Shown: in pieces, positions 1-9,600 of the stretch | Position numbering within the stretch: the stretch's first letter is position 1 | Layout: each line of letters starts with the position of its first letter | DNA from: Turritopsis dohrnii | Lineage: Eukaryota; Cnidaria; Hydrozoa; Anthoathecata; Oceaniidae | Reading direction: 5' to 3' | Assembly (NCBI GenBank): GCA_027922465.2 | Contig: BQMF02000257.1 | Coordinates: 62,001 to 126,000, forward strand | DNA length: 64,000 nt | Translations under genes and position numbers: made by a program | The notes under the pieces: generated by a model | The model's database searches: none | Told to the model about the DNA's origin: nothing | The model's input: only the letters and a program-made list of their open reading frames with translations

Positions 1-390
1 AAATTCATTGAAGGTTCTTTCTTCATAACATGGTCATCTCTGGTCCGTATTTTAGAAATAAGTCAAGGATGTAGGAATCTTTCACCAAGTGCTTTCCTTG
101 TTGTCAACAGCAGTAAAAATATATTAGGAGGTACATTCCAAAATCCATTTTAATCATGAACGTCAACCAGTTTGTGCTCCAGAACATGCAGTGATATCGT
201 CAAATTTTCCAGCAAGAGAACTGATAAACAATGTCGATTATTAAGCTTTCTTGAAACGTATTCATTGATATATATTCCCAAATACATATCCATTCAAATA
301 AGCAATAATTGAAAATCTTTCAGTATCTTTGCAGTTAAAATTCTTCTTGAAAGCTTCTAACATCAGTTAAGTGAGCCAAAATATGATTTA
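1..390. other. No gene recognised (AT-rich flank)
   Basis: No open frame, RNA gene or clear repeat could be supported here. The sequence runs into the decayed minus-strand coding relic that follows. Confidence 0.3.
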
Positions 391-394
391 CAAT

Positions 395-1010
395 TTAAAA
401 GCCCACAACTACAGAACACTTCTTATTGATCCCTTGAAACAAATCTTCAGTCTTGTTCGATGCACATGTATAAATTTTTGAATAAAACTTATCAGCATCT
501 CCATGATGATCTTTGAAAGTATAAAGCCAAACAACATCACATTTTATTAACTGTAGGTCAGGTAACAACCCTCTTCGACCAGTTTTTTCCATGATTTTCC
601 TTTCAAAAACGTGTGAAGCATTTTTTCTGCAATTTTAGAGGACGTAGAATTTATCATGTTTGGAAATTAAACCAGGAGTTAGAACATGTTCTACCAGGCA
701 AACCTTTCTTGAAATGTTTACAAGTAAACGATGCCCAACAAGAAGAGTCATGAGGCATATCACCAACAACTGAAATACATCCCTCATCTGACTGACCACT
801 TACTGATTTCAGATCGTGATCAATAGCCGCAAAAATTGCATCAAGGAGCATCTCCAGAAAAGAAATCTTCCTGTCTTGCTGCTACTCCTGCTTGTTTTTT
901 GCACCATAATTGTACGGGCCGTATCAATTTGAGGTTCATGCTGCAAATCGGTCGTTTAGGGCCGCATCTTCCAGACTATTTTTCTTGTGACTATGATATA
1001 ACTGATATGA
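395..1010 (-). pseudogene. Unrecognised decayed coding sequence
   Basis: Two adjacent minus-strand open stretches, about 851-654 and 592-395, read like protein. Short open pieces in other frames link them (about 655-560), with stops and at least two frame changes between. The first stretch is rich in Asp, Ser and Cys (a GDMPHDSSCW run). The second carries KCDVVWLYTFKDHHGD and ends in VVVGF followed by a stop. I do not recognise the family. In this repeat-rich setting a broken transposon-derived gene is the likeliest reading. Exons of an unknown host gene remain possible because the frame changes could be introns, but no clean splice pair was found. Confidence 0.22.
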
Positions 1011-1039
1011 TTTATGAACTGTTCTGCAAATGTTAATTG

Positions 1040-1510
1040 TGAAATTCGAAATTGGTTGGAACGTGAATGGCAAAGCGTGTATTATGCGTTTTCGGCATTT
1101 TAAAGATGTTTTCATTGACGAAAATTGTAAGGCGATAGCAGAATTATAGGAATGGCCAAATTCTAGATAGTAGGTAACTTGAAGCAGCTACAAATCTAAT
1201 GACCACTTGTGATGTTTTACCGAAAAAAACTCATACTTCAGTACACATTTACTAATTCGAATACTGCTTAATTCGAACTTTCGTTATTTCGAACACATAT
1301 TTAAGTCCCTTGAGTTTGGCTTAAAAGCCTATCATGTTTTATGCTGCTTAATTTGAACTCCGATAATGCGAGTTTTTCGTTACTTTCGCTAATGATGACA
1401 AATATTAAATTGTGGGGAAAATACTTAATTTACTGACAAAATTTGCTTCTCCACAAAAATGAAGTATGCAGGGAAAATGTTGTCCTTCGTTGAAGTTGTT
1501 GATGAACCAG
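1040..1510. other. Intergenic, with one TTCGAA-rich repeat end
   Basis: Positions about 1250-1375 hold repeated AATTCGAAC-like words, the kind of sequence seen at the ends of pogo/Tigger-type elements. No matching opposite end was found nearby, so it is treated as a lone repeat end. No gene was seen. Confidence 0.3.
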
Positions 1511-1626
1511 TACCGTAATTATTATAATTTAGTGCGACCAAAAAAATAATTTTTTTGGGCATGTCACATTAATAATTAGAGGACATAAATTTCTATCATA
1601 TCATCAACTCAAGACCGCACTAACAA

Positions 1627-2165
1627 TTACAGGAAAATTTTTATCATTGTCGCACTAAATAAGTGGAAAAATATACACACATAATATTTTTTTATTTTTT
1701 TCTTATTTCTATATTTTTTAGGTTTCTTTTTCTTCTCGTCTTCTTTCTGTTTTCTCTCCTTCTCAAACTTTTCAATTTTGACCAATGATGTCTTTTCTTT
1801 CATTGGATTAAAAAATGTTTCGTTCGACGTTTCAAAAGAAAACTTGGCTGGTAGCTCCAAGCCACCTTGTTTAAGGTCCACCGAGTATCTTTCTCGGACC
1901 GTTTACTTGGGTAACAACCTTACCATCATGTTTTAAAAAAAAGTATGTCAGTTTTGACAGGAACTAAGGAACATATCCAACCGTTTTCTCACCATTTTTA
2001 ACGGCAATGGCGAATTTGTCTTCAACGAACGCTGGTAAGTCTTTTGTCCGAGACAGCATTTAACTTTACTCCAACTTCAGCATTCCATTAAGCCGTAGAT
2101 ATGGTAGCCTCTGATACAACATTGAACTGTAAATTCTTTTTCATTAATGACAGAAATTTCTAAAT
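1627..2165 (-). pseudogene. HIRAN-like domain protein fragment, frameshifted
   Basis: Reading from 2160 downwards, three frames together give a recognisable domain. EKEFTVQCCIRGYHIY is followed by VEDKFAIAVKNGEKTVGYVP, then KHDGKVVTQVNG, then a basic stretch leading to VDLKQGGLELPAKF. This matches, from memory, a domain repeated many times in cnidarian and other invertebrate genomes. Its signature is F-x-[IV]-RG-[YF]-H-[IV]-Y, then D-x-[FY]-A-[IV]-x-V and VG-[HY]-[VL]-P, then a GG step and QGGLE[IL]P. It resembles HIRAN, a single-strand DNA-end-binding fold. At least two frameshifts and an internal stop break it. The C-terminal tail is a lysine-rich run that continues into the transposon. It lies inside the pogo-like element and diverges from the transposase fragment. 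Family identity is inferred from pattern, not from a search. Confidence 0.5.
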
Positions 2166-2269
2166 CTTCAACAAGAAGAGAGTTTAATAATGAATATAAA
2201 CAACGAATCTACCGCCATCGTGTTAAAAGCTACTCGTATTTTTGTTACACATAAACGTTCAATTTACCT

Positions 2270-2773
2270 CCCAGTGCACCAAAGGTTCGTGCTCCTGATG
2301 GTTTCATTGTCAGAACACAAGCTAAGTCATAGATGGATGAGCTGCTAATGCACGTTTGACTGGAAGAGGTTTAAAACATACCAAAGCAATGTCAGAGAAA
2401 CTTGGTTTCCAGAATTCATTGCTAACGTTTGATACTTTCTCAGCACATAAAACCGACGAAATAGAGGCAAAACTTGTAGAAAATAAGTCAGATATGTTGA
2501 TGATTAGTCCTATAAATAAGGCGATTCTAAGAAAATGTTGGGTTGAGTATGTTGCGGAAAAGATAGATGAAAAGCACGATCAGATTCCTCCACTTACAAC
2601 GCCATTTCACCTGACGTGGAAATGGTAAAACGATTCTTTGATGTCTATGGTATTACAACCACAGACAAAAACAGGGTCAGAAATGGTGCACTGTACGCAA
2701 GCTGCATGGAGAATGCATGCACAAATCTCCAAAATGATGACAACAAAGAAGAAGAAGATCCATTTATTTTGTA
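2270..2773 (+). pseudogene. Tigger/pogo-type DDE transposase, C-terminal fragment
   Basis: The open piece at 2356-2628 contains LLTFDTFSAHKTDEIEAKL, the second-aspartate block of DDE_1 superfamily transposases (Tigger, pogo, jerky, CENP-B-like). It is followed by INKAILRKCWVEYV, the conserved region after the third catalytic aspartate. The segment between them that normally carries that aspartate (a Q-P-x-D type motif) is deleted. A frame change near 2600 continues as MVKRFFDVYGITTT and ends in an acidic tail (NDDNKEEEDP) with a stop at 2771-2773. Upstream, at 2270-2355, a short conserved stretch carries in-frame stops at tryptophan-like codons. The enzyme is therefore inactive. Confidence 0.65.
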
Positions 2774-3152
2774 AAGCTGATACGAAAAAGATGATAAAAA
2801 AGAAACTTATAAATGTGTCGATTTTATTTTCCCTCTCATTGGAAAAATGTCAACCCGCACTATAAGATCCTTCCCGCACTAAATAAGAGGAAAATTGAAA
2901 ATTGCCCACATCCCACCCGCACTAATAATAAGAGGGCAAAAAATTGTTCAATTGTTTCGAAAAAAAGACCATTCGCATTAATTAGAGGACGCATTAAATT
3001 AGAATAATTGCTGTAGTTTTTAATAAGAAAGACCTAAATGTTTTTAACAGTGAAACAGACGTTTCTGTACGCTGGTCAAACCCGAAAACAACGTTGCATT
3101 GACGTTGTATCGGTTTGCCACGCATGGTGAATCGCCCCCAAAGGAAATTGAA

Positions 3153-3896
3153 CTGTGGAATCTCTGTAAAGCGGACACCATTGGTACCTGAAAAAAGTGT
3201 CCGCTTTATAGAGATTCTATATGAAAATTAATATTTGGCAAAAATAAATCGAGAATGAGCCTCTAAAGGTTTATAAAGGTCTAAAGGTTTGTAAAGTTAA
3301 CAGGTTGCGTACAGGACAAAGAAAGGACACTTTTCATGCAATGAAAAACGTTTTTATTTTGGAACCAAAAAGTAAAAGTCAATAACATCGATATTCCATT
3401 TGATGAATAGGTGATGTTATTGGTGTTTGCTTTATGTTTTGAATCCTTATAATTTTCAAGCGTTTCCTAACGCTTGCTAACCGTACAATAAAATATACTG
3501 TGATTGGAGAACGTGGGAATCATGGCGCTGGCTACGTACTCGAGATTCCTGTGAATAAAAAATTTCGTGGACCTGTCAAAGTCATTCATTGGGCAGAAAA
3601 TACTGTGATAAAAGCATTGACAAGAGAGTGATTATTGTAAAAAGTAAATATTCTCAGAAAATATAAGTTATTTTACTTGGAAAATTGTTTTTGTATCTGT
3701 GTCCGTTTTAGAGAGATTTTTTATAGGCAAAAAGTTCATTTGGGACCTGAAAAAAGTGTCCACTTTATGGAGTGTCCGCTTTATAATTGTTCGCTTTATA
3801 GAGACTTTTTCATAAGAGTTTGACTTTTAAATCCATCCGTTCCTAGATAAAGAGGTGTCCGCTTTATATAGTGTCCGCTTTATAGAATTTCCACTG
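3153..3896. mobile_element. MITE with GCGGACAC terminal inverted repeats (copy 1)
   Basis: The left end, CTGTGGAATCTCTGTAAAG then CGGACACCATTGG, is mirrored at the right end by GTGTCCGCTTTATAGAATTTCCACTG. Further GTGTCCGCTTTAT words lie just inside each end (about 3195-3215 and 3755-3870), giving subterminal repeats. There is no open frame of note inside. The size is about 745 bp. Two relatives occur in this window at 35237-35978 and 61481-61570. The end sequence and TA-type termini suggest a non-autonomous pogo/Tigger element; the left TA is not preserved. Confidence 0.6.
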
Positions 3897-4162
3897 TATG
3901 ACTTCTCGCATGAATTCCAAAAGTGATAAGCGCCTTGACACAATCTAATGTATTTGAGTGATATAAAAATTTTCGTTTCTTTCTTGACGTGATAACCAAT
4001 GGATAACTCTTAACATATATCAATTAATTCAGGCATTCTTCCATCCCCTCATCCAAATGAATAGATAATGATACAATAAAAACACAATGTTAGGTTAAAA
4101 ACTATTATTCTGGCGAAGCTTTTTGTAACATGTATTATTACGTTTTCAGGTACTTAATTGAT

Positions 4163-4745
4163 TTTAGGACACCCGTGGTGGAGTAAAGTATTTAAAATAA
4201 CCGTGGTTTCTCCTGCTCCTCCAACTCTTCCTCCAAGTTATGAACGCTTTCGTGCAACGTTGACATGACATCGTTGCCGAATTCGCATTTTCGTCCAAAT
4301 TTGTAAAGTTCTTTAATTTTCATGAAATTTTGCACGGATCACATTTAAAAGGTGGCGATTTCGAATTTGACAGTCACTTTGTCAGATTTGACTAAAATTG
4401 GACAATTTGGGACAAATTTGGACCAAAATGTTTTAAGTTCTTCAATTTTCATGAAATTTTGCATGGATTACATTTGAAATGTGCTGATTTCAAATTTGAC
4501 AGTCATTTTGTCAGATTCGGCTAAAGTTAGACAATTTGGGTCAAATTTGGACCAAATTTAGAAAGTTTTGTAATATGTATAAGAATTTGTACAAAGCACA
4601 AACGGAAAATGTTGATTTCGAATTTGCCAGCCATTTTGCTTGCTTTGACCATAATTTGGCAATTCGTTATTTTTGAGACTAGATATGTATCGTTGTGTTA
4701 TGTCCTGAAGTCTTCAAGCTAAATGGCTTCTTGTTGACTTTAGGA
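4163..4745 (+). repeat. 128-bp minisatellite block with flanks, copy A
   Basis: Roughly three units of a repeat with a period of about 128 bases. Each unit carries TTTAATTTTCATGAAATTTTG, then a segment reading like AATTTGACAGTCA, TTTGTCAGATTTGAC, and AATTTGGGxCAAATTTGGACC. The block is preceded by a unique lead-in (TTAGGACACCCGTGG, GTATTTAAAATA, then a CTCC-rich stretch) and followed by TGTCCTGAAGTCTTCAAGC. The same lead-in and tail surround copy B at 5200-5637, so the whole block is duplicated. Confidence 0.7.
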
Positions 4746-4937
4746 CACCCGTGCTGGACGAAAGTATTTAAAAAGTTTTTTTTTAAACAAGTGACGTCAT
4801 GTTTATAACATTTGCTCGATAATTGTTATACATTACACCATAATTACTAATACTAAATTCTATTACAATTCTAAATTCTATCACAAAAAAATTAAATAAC
4901 TCCGGAGGCATTCCCGGCACTCTATAAACCACATCTC

Positions 4938-5215
4938 CTAGTTTTTTTCAAAAATTTCAACATGGTCCAAATCAAAGTCCATTTTCTTAACACTTCTCGA
5001 ACCGCGTAAACATAATATTGCTGAACGTAGCAAACAGAACGAAAATTTAGTTCTTAACCAATGTAAGATGATACTGTATTCAATGTCTCGTTTCGTCGAA
5101 AATTTGTTTGCTAAGGTTGTAATGACCATTTCAGTTTCTTTCCCTTGACCTCCATAAGGGGACAATACAAAATGGCTGAAAGAATCCTGTTCGATTTCAA
5201 AGTATTTAAAATACC
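4938..5215 (-). pseudogene. C-terminal fragment of a transposon-encoded ORF
   Basis: The minus-strand frame ends with SFSHFVLSPYGGQGKE, followed by LHWLRTKFSFCLLRSAIL and CLRGSR and a short acidic tail before the stop at 4938. An ending of the form 'FxPxVxSxxGGxGxE ... W-[LI]-R-[TC]-[KR]-[LF]-S-F-x-LL[RK]-xx-[IL]-xx-[IL]-RG-x-R' recurs, from memory, at the C-terminus of mobile-element ORFs in cnidarian and other invertebrate genomes. Only the last 90 or so codons remain. Upstream, the frame passes into the minisatellite block beginning near 5215, so the N-terminal residues of the longer open frame (to 5318) are not part of the domain. It sits between the two minisatellite blocks. Confidence 0.4.
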
Positions 5216-5637
5216 CGTGGTTTTTCCTCCTGTTCCTTCTCCTACTACTGCTCAAGGTTATCAAGGATTTCGTGCAAAGTTTACATGACATAATTGACAA
5301 ATTCGCAATTTTGGCCAAATTCGGACTTTCAGTTCACCAAATTTTATAGAAATTTACACTTACCACAATTGGAAGGTGCTTATTTCGAATTTGACTGTCC
5401 TTTCGTTAGATCTGACCAAAATTGGGAAATTCGGGCCAAATTTCGACCAAATTACGAAAGTTCTCTAATTTTCATAAAAATTTGCACGAAACACAATTGG
5501 AAGGTGCTCATTTCGAATTTAACAGTCACTTTGACAGATTTGACTAAAATTGGGCAATTCGGTAAAATTGGATTAGAGAGTAGATATGTGTCATTGTGAC
5601 ATGTCCTGAAGTCTTCAAGCCAAGCTGCTTCTTGTTA
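5200..5637 (+). repeat. 128-bp minisatellite block with flanks, copy B
   Basis: Two units with the same period of about 128 bases as copy A, same orientation. They are preceded by the lead-in AAGTATTTAAAATACCCGTGG and a CTCC-rich stretch, and followed by ATGTCCTGAAGTCTTCAAGC as in copy A. Divergence between copies is moderate, so the duplication is not recent. Confidence 0.7.
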
Positions 5638-5987
5638 CTAAATAATTCGTTGGCTTAATCATAATGAAAATGGTAGACACATTTCTCATGGTTTTCAAAA
5701 CAATTGCCTTAAAAATAAAACGAAAGAACTTACATCCAGAATATCAGAATATAAAATGCAACTTTGATCGTTGTTTTGACGTCGAAAGAACGTCATTGGT
5801 TGAATTGAATTGAACGAATTGGTTGTAAGTAAATAAATGATTAATTATTACAAAATTATAGGATGTATCACTCCATTCACGTTATACATTCATTGTAGGT
5901 TTTTAGGTGGCCAGAGATTTTTTGCTAAAATCAATAGTTGTGACCAATTTATGGTCGTTTTTGATTCCTACGTTAGAACAACCATAA

Positions 5988-6075
5988 AACAATGTTGGGT
6001 TAATTCGAACATCTGCTAATTCGAACAAAGATGTTTGTCCCTTTCATGTTCAAATTAGCAGATGTATACTGTATT
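5988..6075. repeat. Short inverted repeat with TAATTCGAAC arms
   Basis: CATCTGCTAATTCGAAC (about 6008-6024) is mirrored by GTTCAAATTAGCAGATG (about 6048-6064) around a loop of about 23 bases. The right side runs on to TATACTGTA. It looks like an end-to-end remnant of a small pogo-like MITE. No coding capacity. Confidence 0.45.
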
Positions 6076-6177
6076 CATAAAATACATATTTCACTATCCC
6101 TTCTTCAGAAGCAACACCAGAAATAGTGCCAATTCATCATCTTGTAGAAAAATATGTGACGTCAGTCAGTTTTCAAA

Positions 6178-6203
6178 ATTAGTAAGTAAGTAAGTAAGTA
6201 AGG
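6178..6203. repeat. (AGTA)n microsatellite, 3' tail of LINE A
   Basis: Five tandem AGTA units on the plus strand (TTAC on the minus strand) abut the 3' end of the minus-strand LINE. They are best read as its simple-repeat tail, which serves as the priming end in this class of LINE. Confidence 0.75.
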
Positions 6204-9200
6204 GGTTTATTTCCAGTTTATCCTTTTTACAAGGCTCTTCATCTAGAAATGTGGATGAACTGTGATAGTGCGTTGACGTAAATATAAAAGACAAATTAGA
6301 TAAAATCAATATAAATTAATATAAAACGCTGCAACGTGCCAGCGCTCTGTCAAACAGGAAGCTTCTTGTCGTTTTTGCAAAGTCACCAAAGTTTGTACTT
6401 TTCCTACAACTGATCGGTAAATCATTAAAAACTTTGCACGATTCGGAGTTAAAAGATTTCTCTGCCCGATGATTTTCTATCTGGTATTTGCGTGATTCGC
6501 AAGCTCTCAAGGATCGCTGTTGAGTACTGAAAGTGTTTTTCAGATACTTTGACCAGGTTTCATCGTACAGAGATTTGAAAGTTGCTTTCGCAATGCTGAG
6601 GGAAATCTCTTCTTTCACAGGAAGCCACGATAGGTTCAGAACGTCATCCACGCGACAGTATTTGTTGCTGACGAAACTTGCAGCGGAATTTTGTAATTTC
6701 TGTAAACGATTAGTTAGGTAATCAGGTAGATCTGAGAGAACTGCATTTGCGTATTTAATTCTTGACAGGATTGGAATTGATGCTAAGCTTTTTCGTAGTT
6801 GGTAAGGAGTTAGTCGTTTGATGGATCGGAGTGATTTCAATGTGCTGTAACCCGATGAAATTATATTTTGAACGTGCAGTTTCCAGCTAAGGTCTTCTTG
6901 GAAAGTTACTCCCAGTAACTTTGTGTGATGGATACGCTCTAGATGACGCCCATTAATATGCACTGGTAAAATCTTTCCTTGTAACTTGTGTTTGGCATTC
7001 ATTTGTGGTGTTGAGAAGAGCATGGTTTTGGTTTTATCAGCGTTGAAAATCAGGTTATTTTCGTTGGACCAATTTGATAGGTTATCGAGATCGTTAATGA
7101 TGAGTTTTGAGCAGGTTGCGATGTCATTTGGCTTACAATGTCGATAGAAGTTCGTGTCGTCGGCGTATTGTAAACAAGTTGCAGTTGTATTAGTCGACAT
7201 ATCGGTGACGTAGAGGTTGAACAAAGTGGGTCCAAGGATACTTCCTTGCGGTACACCAAACGTTACTTCCGTCCACTTCAAGATTTTATCATCGATCTGG
7301 ACGAATTGCATTCTACCAGTCAAATAACTGTGTAGCAGGCGGATTACAGAGTTAGAGAAATTTAGATCGCTTAGTTTTTGTAAAAGTATTCCATAGTGGA
7401 CGGTATCGAAGGCTTTTGAATAATCTGCTAAGACTGCGATGGTGATTTCTCCTTTTGTCATTGCTTTCCTGATGTCATCTTTCATTTTCAGGAGAAGAGT
7501 AGCGGTCGAGTGTCCTTTACGAAAACCTGATTGTGTGCATTGGTAGAGATGTTTTTCTTCAATGTAGGCGCATACCTGGCGTAGGACAACTTTCTCAAAA
7601 ATTTTTGATAAAATTGGTAGCACAGATATGGGGCGATAATCTACTGGCTTGGTTGGGTTTTCGACTTTAGGTATAGGGCAGATTCGATTTATTTTCCAGA
7701 GACTAGACCAGACGGATTTGGAAATGCAATTGTTTATGATATGTGCAAGTGGAGAAGAAATGTATTCAGCGACCGGTTTGATGAAAATGACAGGAATGTG
7801 GTCGAAGCCTGTTGAACAATCGTTTCTGAGCTCCTTTATTGCAGCCTCTACATCGCTTGGACTAATGTGTTTCAGTTGGAAATGCGAGGGTTTGTCTGGT
7901 GCTTGAAATCGGGAGCTTGTATCATGAGGATCGCTTCTATTCACGGGCGAGATTTTCGAAGCAAGTGAACTGTAGTGGTTGTTTAAAGTGTCAGGATTGG
8001 CGCTGATCTTCCTTGGGTTGGGATTTAAGATGCGATGGATTGTTCTCCATATATCCTTTGGCCTTTTTGATGAGAGAGCTTTTTTGTAGAAGGATGTCTT
8101 TGCTTGTTTGATAGTTGATTTAAGCTTGTTTCTTACAGCCCTAAAAGCAACCCAGTCTTCGGTTGTTTGAGTTTGGTGTGCTTTGTATCGTAGGTTATTT
8201 CTTTCTTTCTGGAGTTCCGAGATATTAAGATCTGCCATCCAAGGTGCTGGTGGTCGTGTGATTTTAGTTCGTTTCAAGGGTGCGAACTCATTGATACAGC
8301 CAGTAATAAGTTGATTAAGCTTTTCAACTTGGTCGTCAGGTTCGTCAAAAGCGAAAATTATACTGAAAGGAATGTTACTAACAGCTGAGATGTACTTTTG
8401 ATGGTCGTAGGTTTTCATATTTCGTATCAATTTGTAGCGAGGCTCATACTTTTGTTTCTTTACGTTTGCAATTATGTATGCGCAATCATGATCGCTAATC
8501 TCGTCGGCAGGAATTATATCCTGGTGCATTACTTTGGATGGAATATTCGTGGTAATATGATCGATCAATGATTTACCTTCTCGAGTTGGTGATTTTATGT
8601 GCTGAGTGAGATCAAAGGAGCGGAGAATATCTCTGTAATTGATACATGATTGTTTTGAGTTGTCTAATAAGTCAATGTTAAAGTCCCCAGTGATGCAAAT
8701 TATTTGATCCCATTTAGCGTGTACTTGGGAGAGAACATAGTCAAACTTTTCAAGCCATGCGATCTTTTCAGCTTCTACTGAGCTTGGTTGATATGCGACA
8801 GCAAGAAGCATCGAGGAGTTTTTATTTCTTCCTAATATTTCTATCCATAGGTGTTCGAGACTTTCATCTAGTTTGTTAATATCGGTACGAATTTTGTATG
8901 AAATAGTTTCTTTAATGTACGCGGCAACACCACCTCCTTTTTTGTCCGTTCTGTTGCGGAAAGCAAAATTGAACCCAGGTATCTGTACTAAATTCGTCAT
9001 CCGGGGATTGTCTTTTAACCAGGTTTCAGAAATTGTTATGATGTCAAAGTCGTATGTATAAAGGAAGTTAGTGAACTCAGCAGCGGATGAACACAGGGAT
9101 CGTGCATTCAAGTCAGCAATGCTAGTGTGCTTTTGATTAGCATGTAAAATGGCTGTTTGCATATCTGATGTATTTGGAGTATTTCCTGCCACTAGTATTG

Positions 9201-9600
9201 TATCGTTCAAGTCATTTTGTGGCAGAGCGTTCAAGCAACAAGTAGTACAAATCCAGGGTGAAAGGGTCGAAACTTGGTATTTAAGGCAGGCAGGGTGGAT
9301 TTGCGATTGGCATTGGTTGCACGTCAAGCGTCTGGCATTTGAACGGATTGTTTTACAACATTCACTACATTTTGTTTTCACTGTAATCGTTGGCCCAGGA
9401 TTTGTTTCGACATCGTTGCATTGTAGTATAACGTTGAACATAGCGACAGAGTTTGGATAGTAATTAACAGGACGTTTTGCTGAACCGATGCCTCATTCAA
9501 ATCTTTTATTGAAAATAAGAAGCTATTTTTTATGATTTGTTTATCGCCATTGGATAATTTCATATTATTGACATTTCTAATTCATGAAGGTGGCACGTAT
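6182..9600 (-). mobile_element. LINE element A (CR1/L2-like), near full length
   Basis: A minus-strand non-LTR retrotransposon. Its ORF (9441-6316) carries a 2A-like peptide, a PHD-type zinc finger, an apurinic endonuclease and a reverse transcriptase. About 110 bases after the stop, the 3' end reads AATAAACCCC and then TTAC repeated about five times. CR1/L2-clade LINEs typically end in such short tandem repeats instead of poly(A). Upstream of the ORF, another frame (to about 9563) carries a hydrophobic LLITIQTLSLCS stretch, suggesting the true N-terminus extends further behind a frameshift. The 5' boundary is therefore uncertain. No target-site duplication was identified. Confidence 0.7.
6316..9441 (-). 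CDS. LINE A polyprotein: 2A peptide, PHD finger, endonuclease, reverse transcriptase
   Basis: An uninterrupted frame of 1041 residues. Residues 10-17 are DVETNPGP, the ribosome-skipping 2A consensus (D-x-E-x-NPGP), which would release a short N-terminal peptide. A Cys/His cluster at about 24-70 (CSEC, CNQC, HPAC, CTTCC) looks like a PHD finger. The exonuclease-endonuclease-phosphatase fold follows at about 90-320, with SETWL, GDFNIDLL and a SDH triad-type motif. The reverse transcriptase (about 560-830) keeps YRPISVLPILSK, DYSKAFDTVHY, GVPQGSILGP and the YADD catalytic box. All expected catalytic motifs are present, so the copy may be recent. The start at 9441 is only the first ATG in this frame; an in-frame stop lies about 20 codons upstream, and the adjoining hydrophobic N-terminus is in another frame. 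The protein nicks target DNA and copies the element RNA at the nick. Confidence 0.8.
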   Translation of the reverse strand: MFNVILQCNDVETNPGPTITVKTKCSECCKTIRSNARRLTCNQCQSQIHPACLKYQVSTLSPWICTTCCLNALPQNDLNDTILVAGNTPNTSDMQTAILHANQKHTSIADLNARSLCSSAAEFTNFLYTYDFDIITISETWLKDNPRMTNLVQIPGFNFAFRNRTDKKGGGVAAYIKETISYKIRTDINKLDESLEHLWIEILGRNKNSSMLLAVAYQPSSVEAEKIAWLEKFDYVLSQVHAKWDQIICITGDFNIDLLDNSKQSCINYRDILRSFDLTQHIKSPTREGKSLIDHITTNIPSKVMHQDIIPADEISDHDCAYIIANVKKQKYEPRYKLIRNMKTYDHQKYISAVSNIPFSIIFAFDEPDDQVEKLNQLITGCINEFAPLKRTKITRPPAPWMADLNISELQKERNNLRYKAHQTQTTEDWVAFRAVRNKLKSTIKQAKTSFYKKALSSKRPKDIWRTIHRILNPNPRKISANPDTLNNHYSSLASKISPVNRSDPHDTSSRFQAPDKPSHFQLKHISPSDVEAAIKELRNDCSTGFDHIPVIFIKPVAEYISSPLAHIINNCISKSVWSSLWKINRICPIPKVENPTKPVDYRPISVLPILSKIFEKVVLRQVCAYIEEKHLYQCTQSGFRKGHSTATLLLKMKDDIRKAMTKGEITIAVLADYSKAFDTVHYGILLQKLSDLNFSNSVIRLLHSYLTGRMQFVQIDDKILKWTEVTFGVPQGSILGPTLFNLYVTDMSTNTTATCLQYADDTNFYRHCKPNDIATCSKLIINDLDNLSNWSNENNLIFNADKTKTMLFSTPQMNAKHKLQGKILPVHINGRHLERIHHTKLLGVTFQEDLSWKLHVQNIISSGYSTLKSLRSIKRLTPYQLRKSLASIPILSRIKYANAVLSDLPDYLTNRLQKLQNSAASFVSNKYCRVDDVLNLSWLPVKEEISLSIAKATFKSLYDETWSKYLKNTFSTQQRSLRACESRKYQIENHRAEKSFNSESCKVFNDLPISCRKSTNFGDFAKTTRSFLFDRALARCSVLY

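Larger units (their letters stand above)
1511..3015 (+). mobile_element. Pogo/Tigger-like DNA transposon, decayed, with HIRAN-like companion ORF
   Basis: The two ends form an imperfect terminal inverted repeat. The left end (from 1511) reads TACCGTAATTATTATAAT and the reverse complement of the right end (from 3015) reads TACAGCAATTATTCTAAT. The match continues for about 30 bases with few differences. Both ends start with TA, as expected for the TA target site of Tc1/mariner/pogo elements. Between them lie two broken coding regions pointing away from each other: a HIRAN-like domain on the minus strand (1627-2165) and the C-terminal part of a DDE (Tigger/CENP-B-type) transposase on the plus strand (2270-2773). 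The N-terminal DNA-binding part of the transposase is missing, so the element is internally deleted and not autonomous. Confidence 0.6.
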
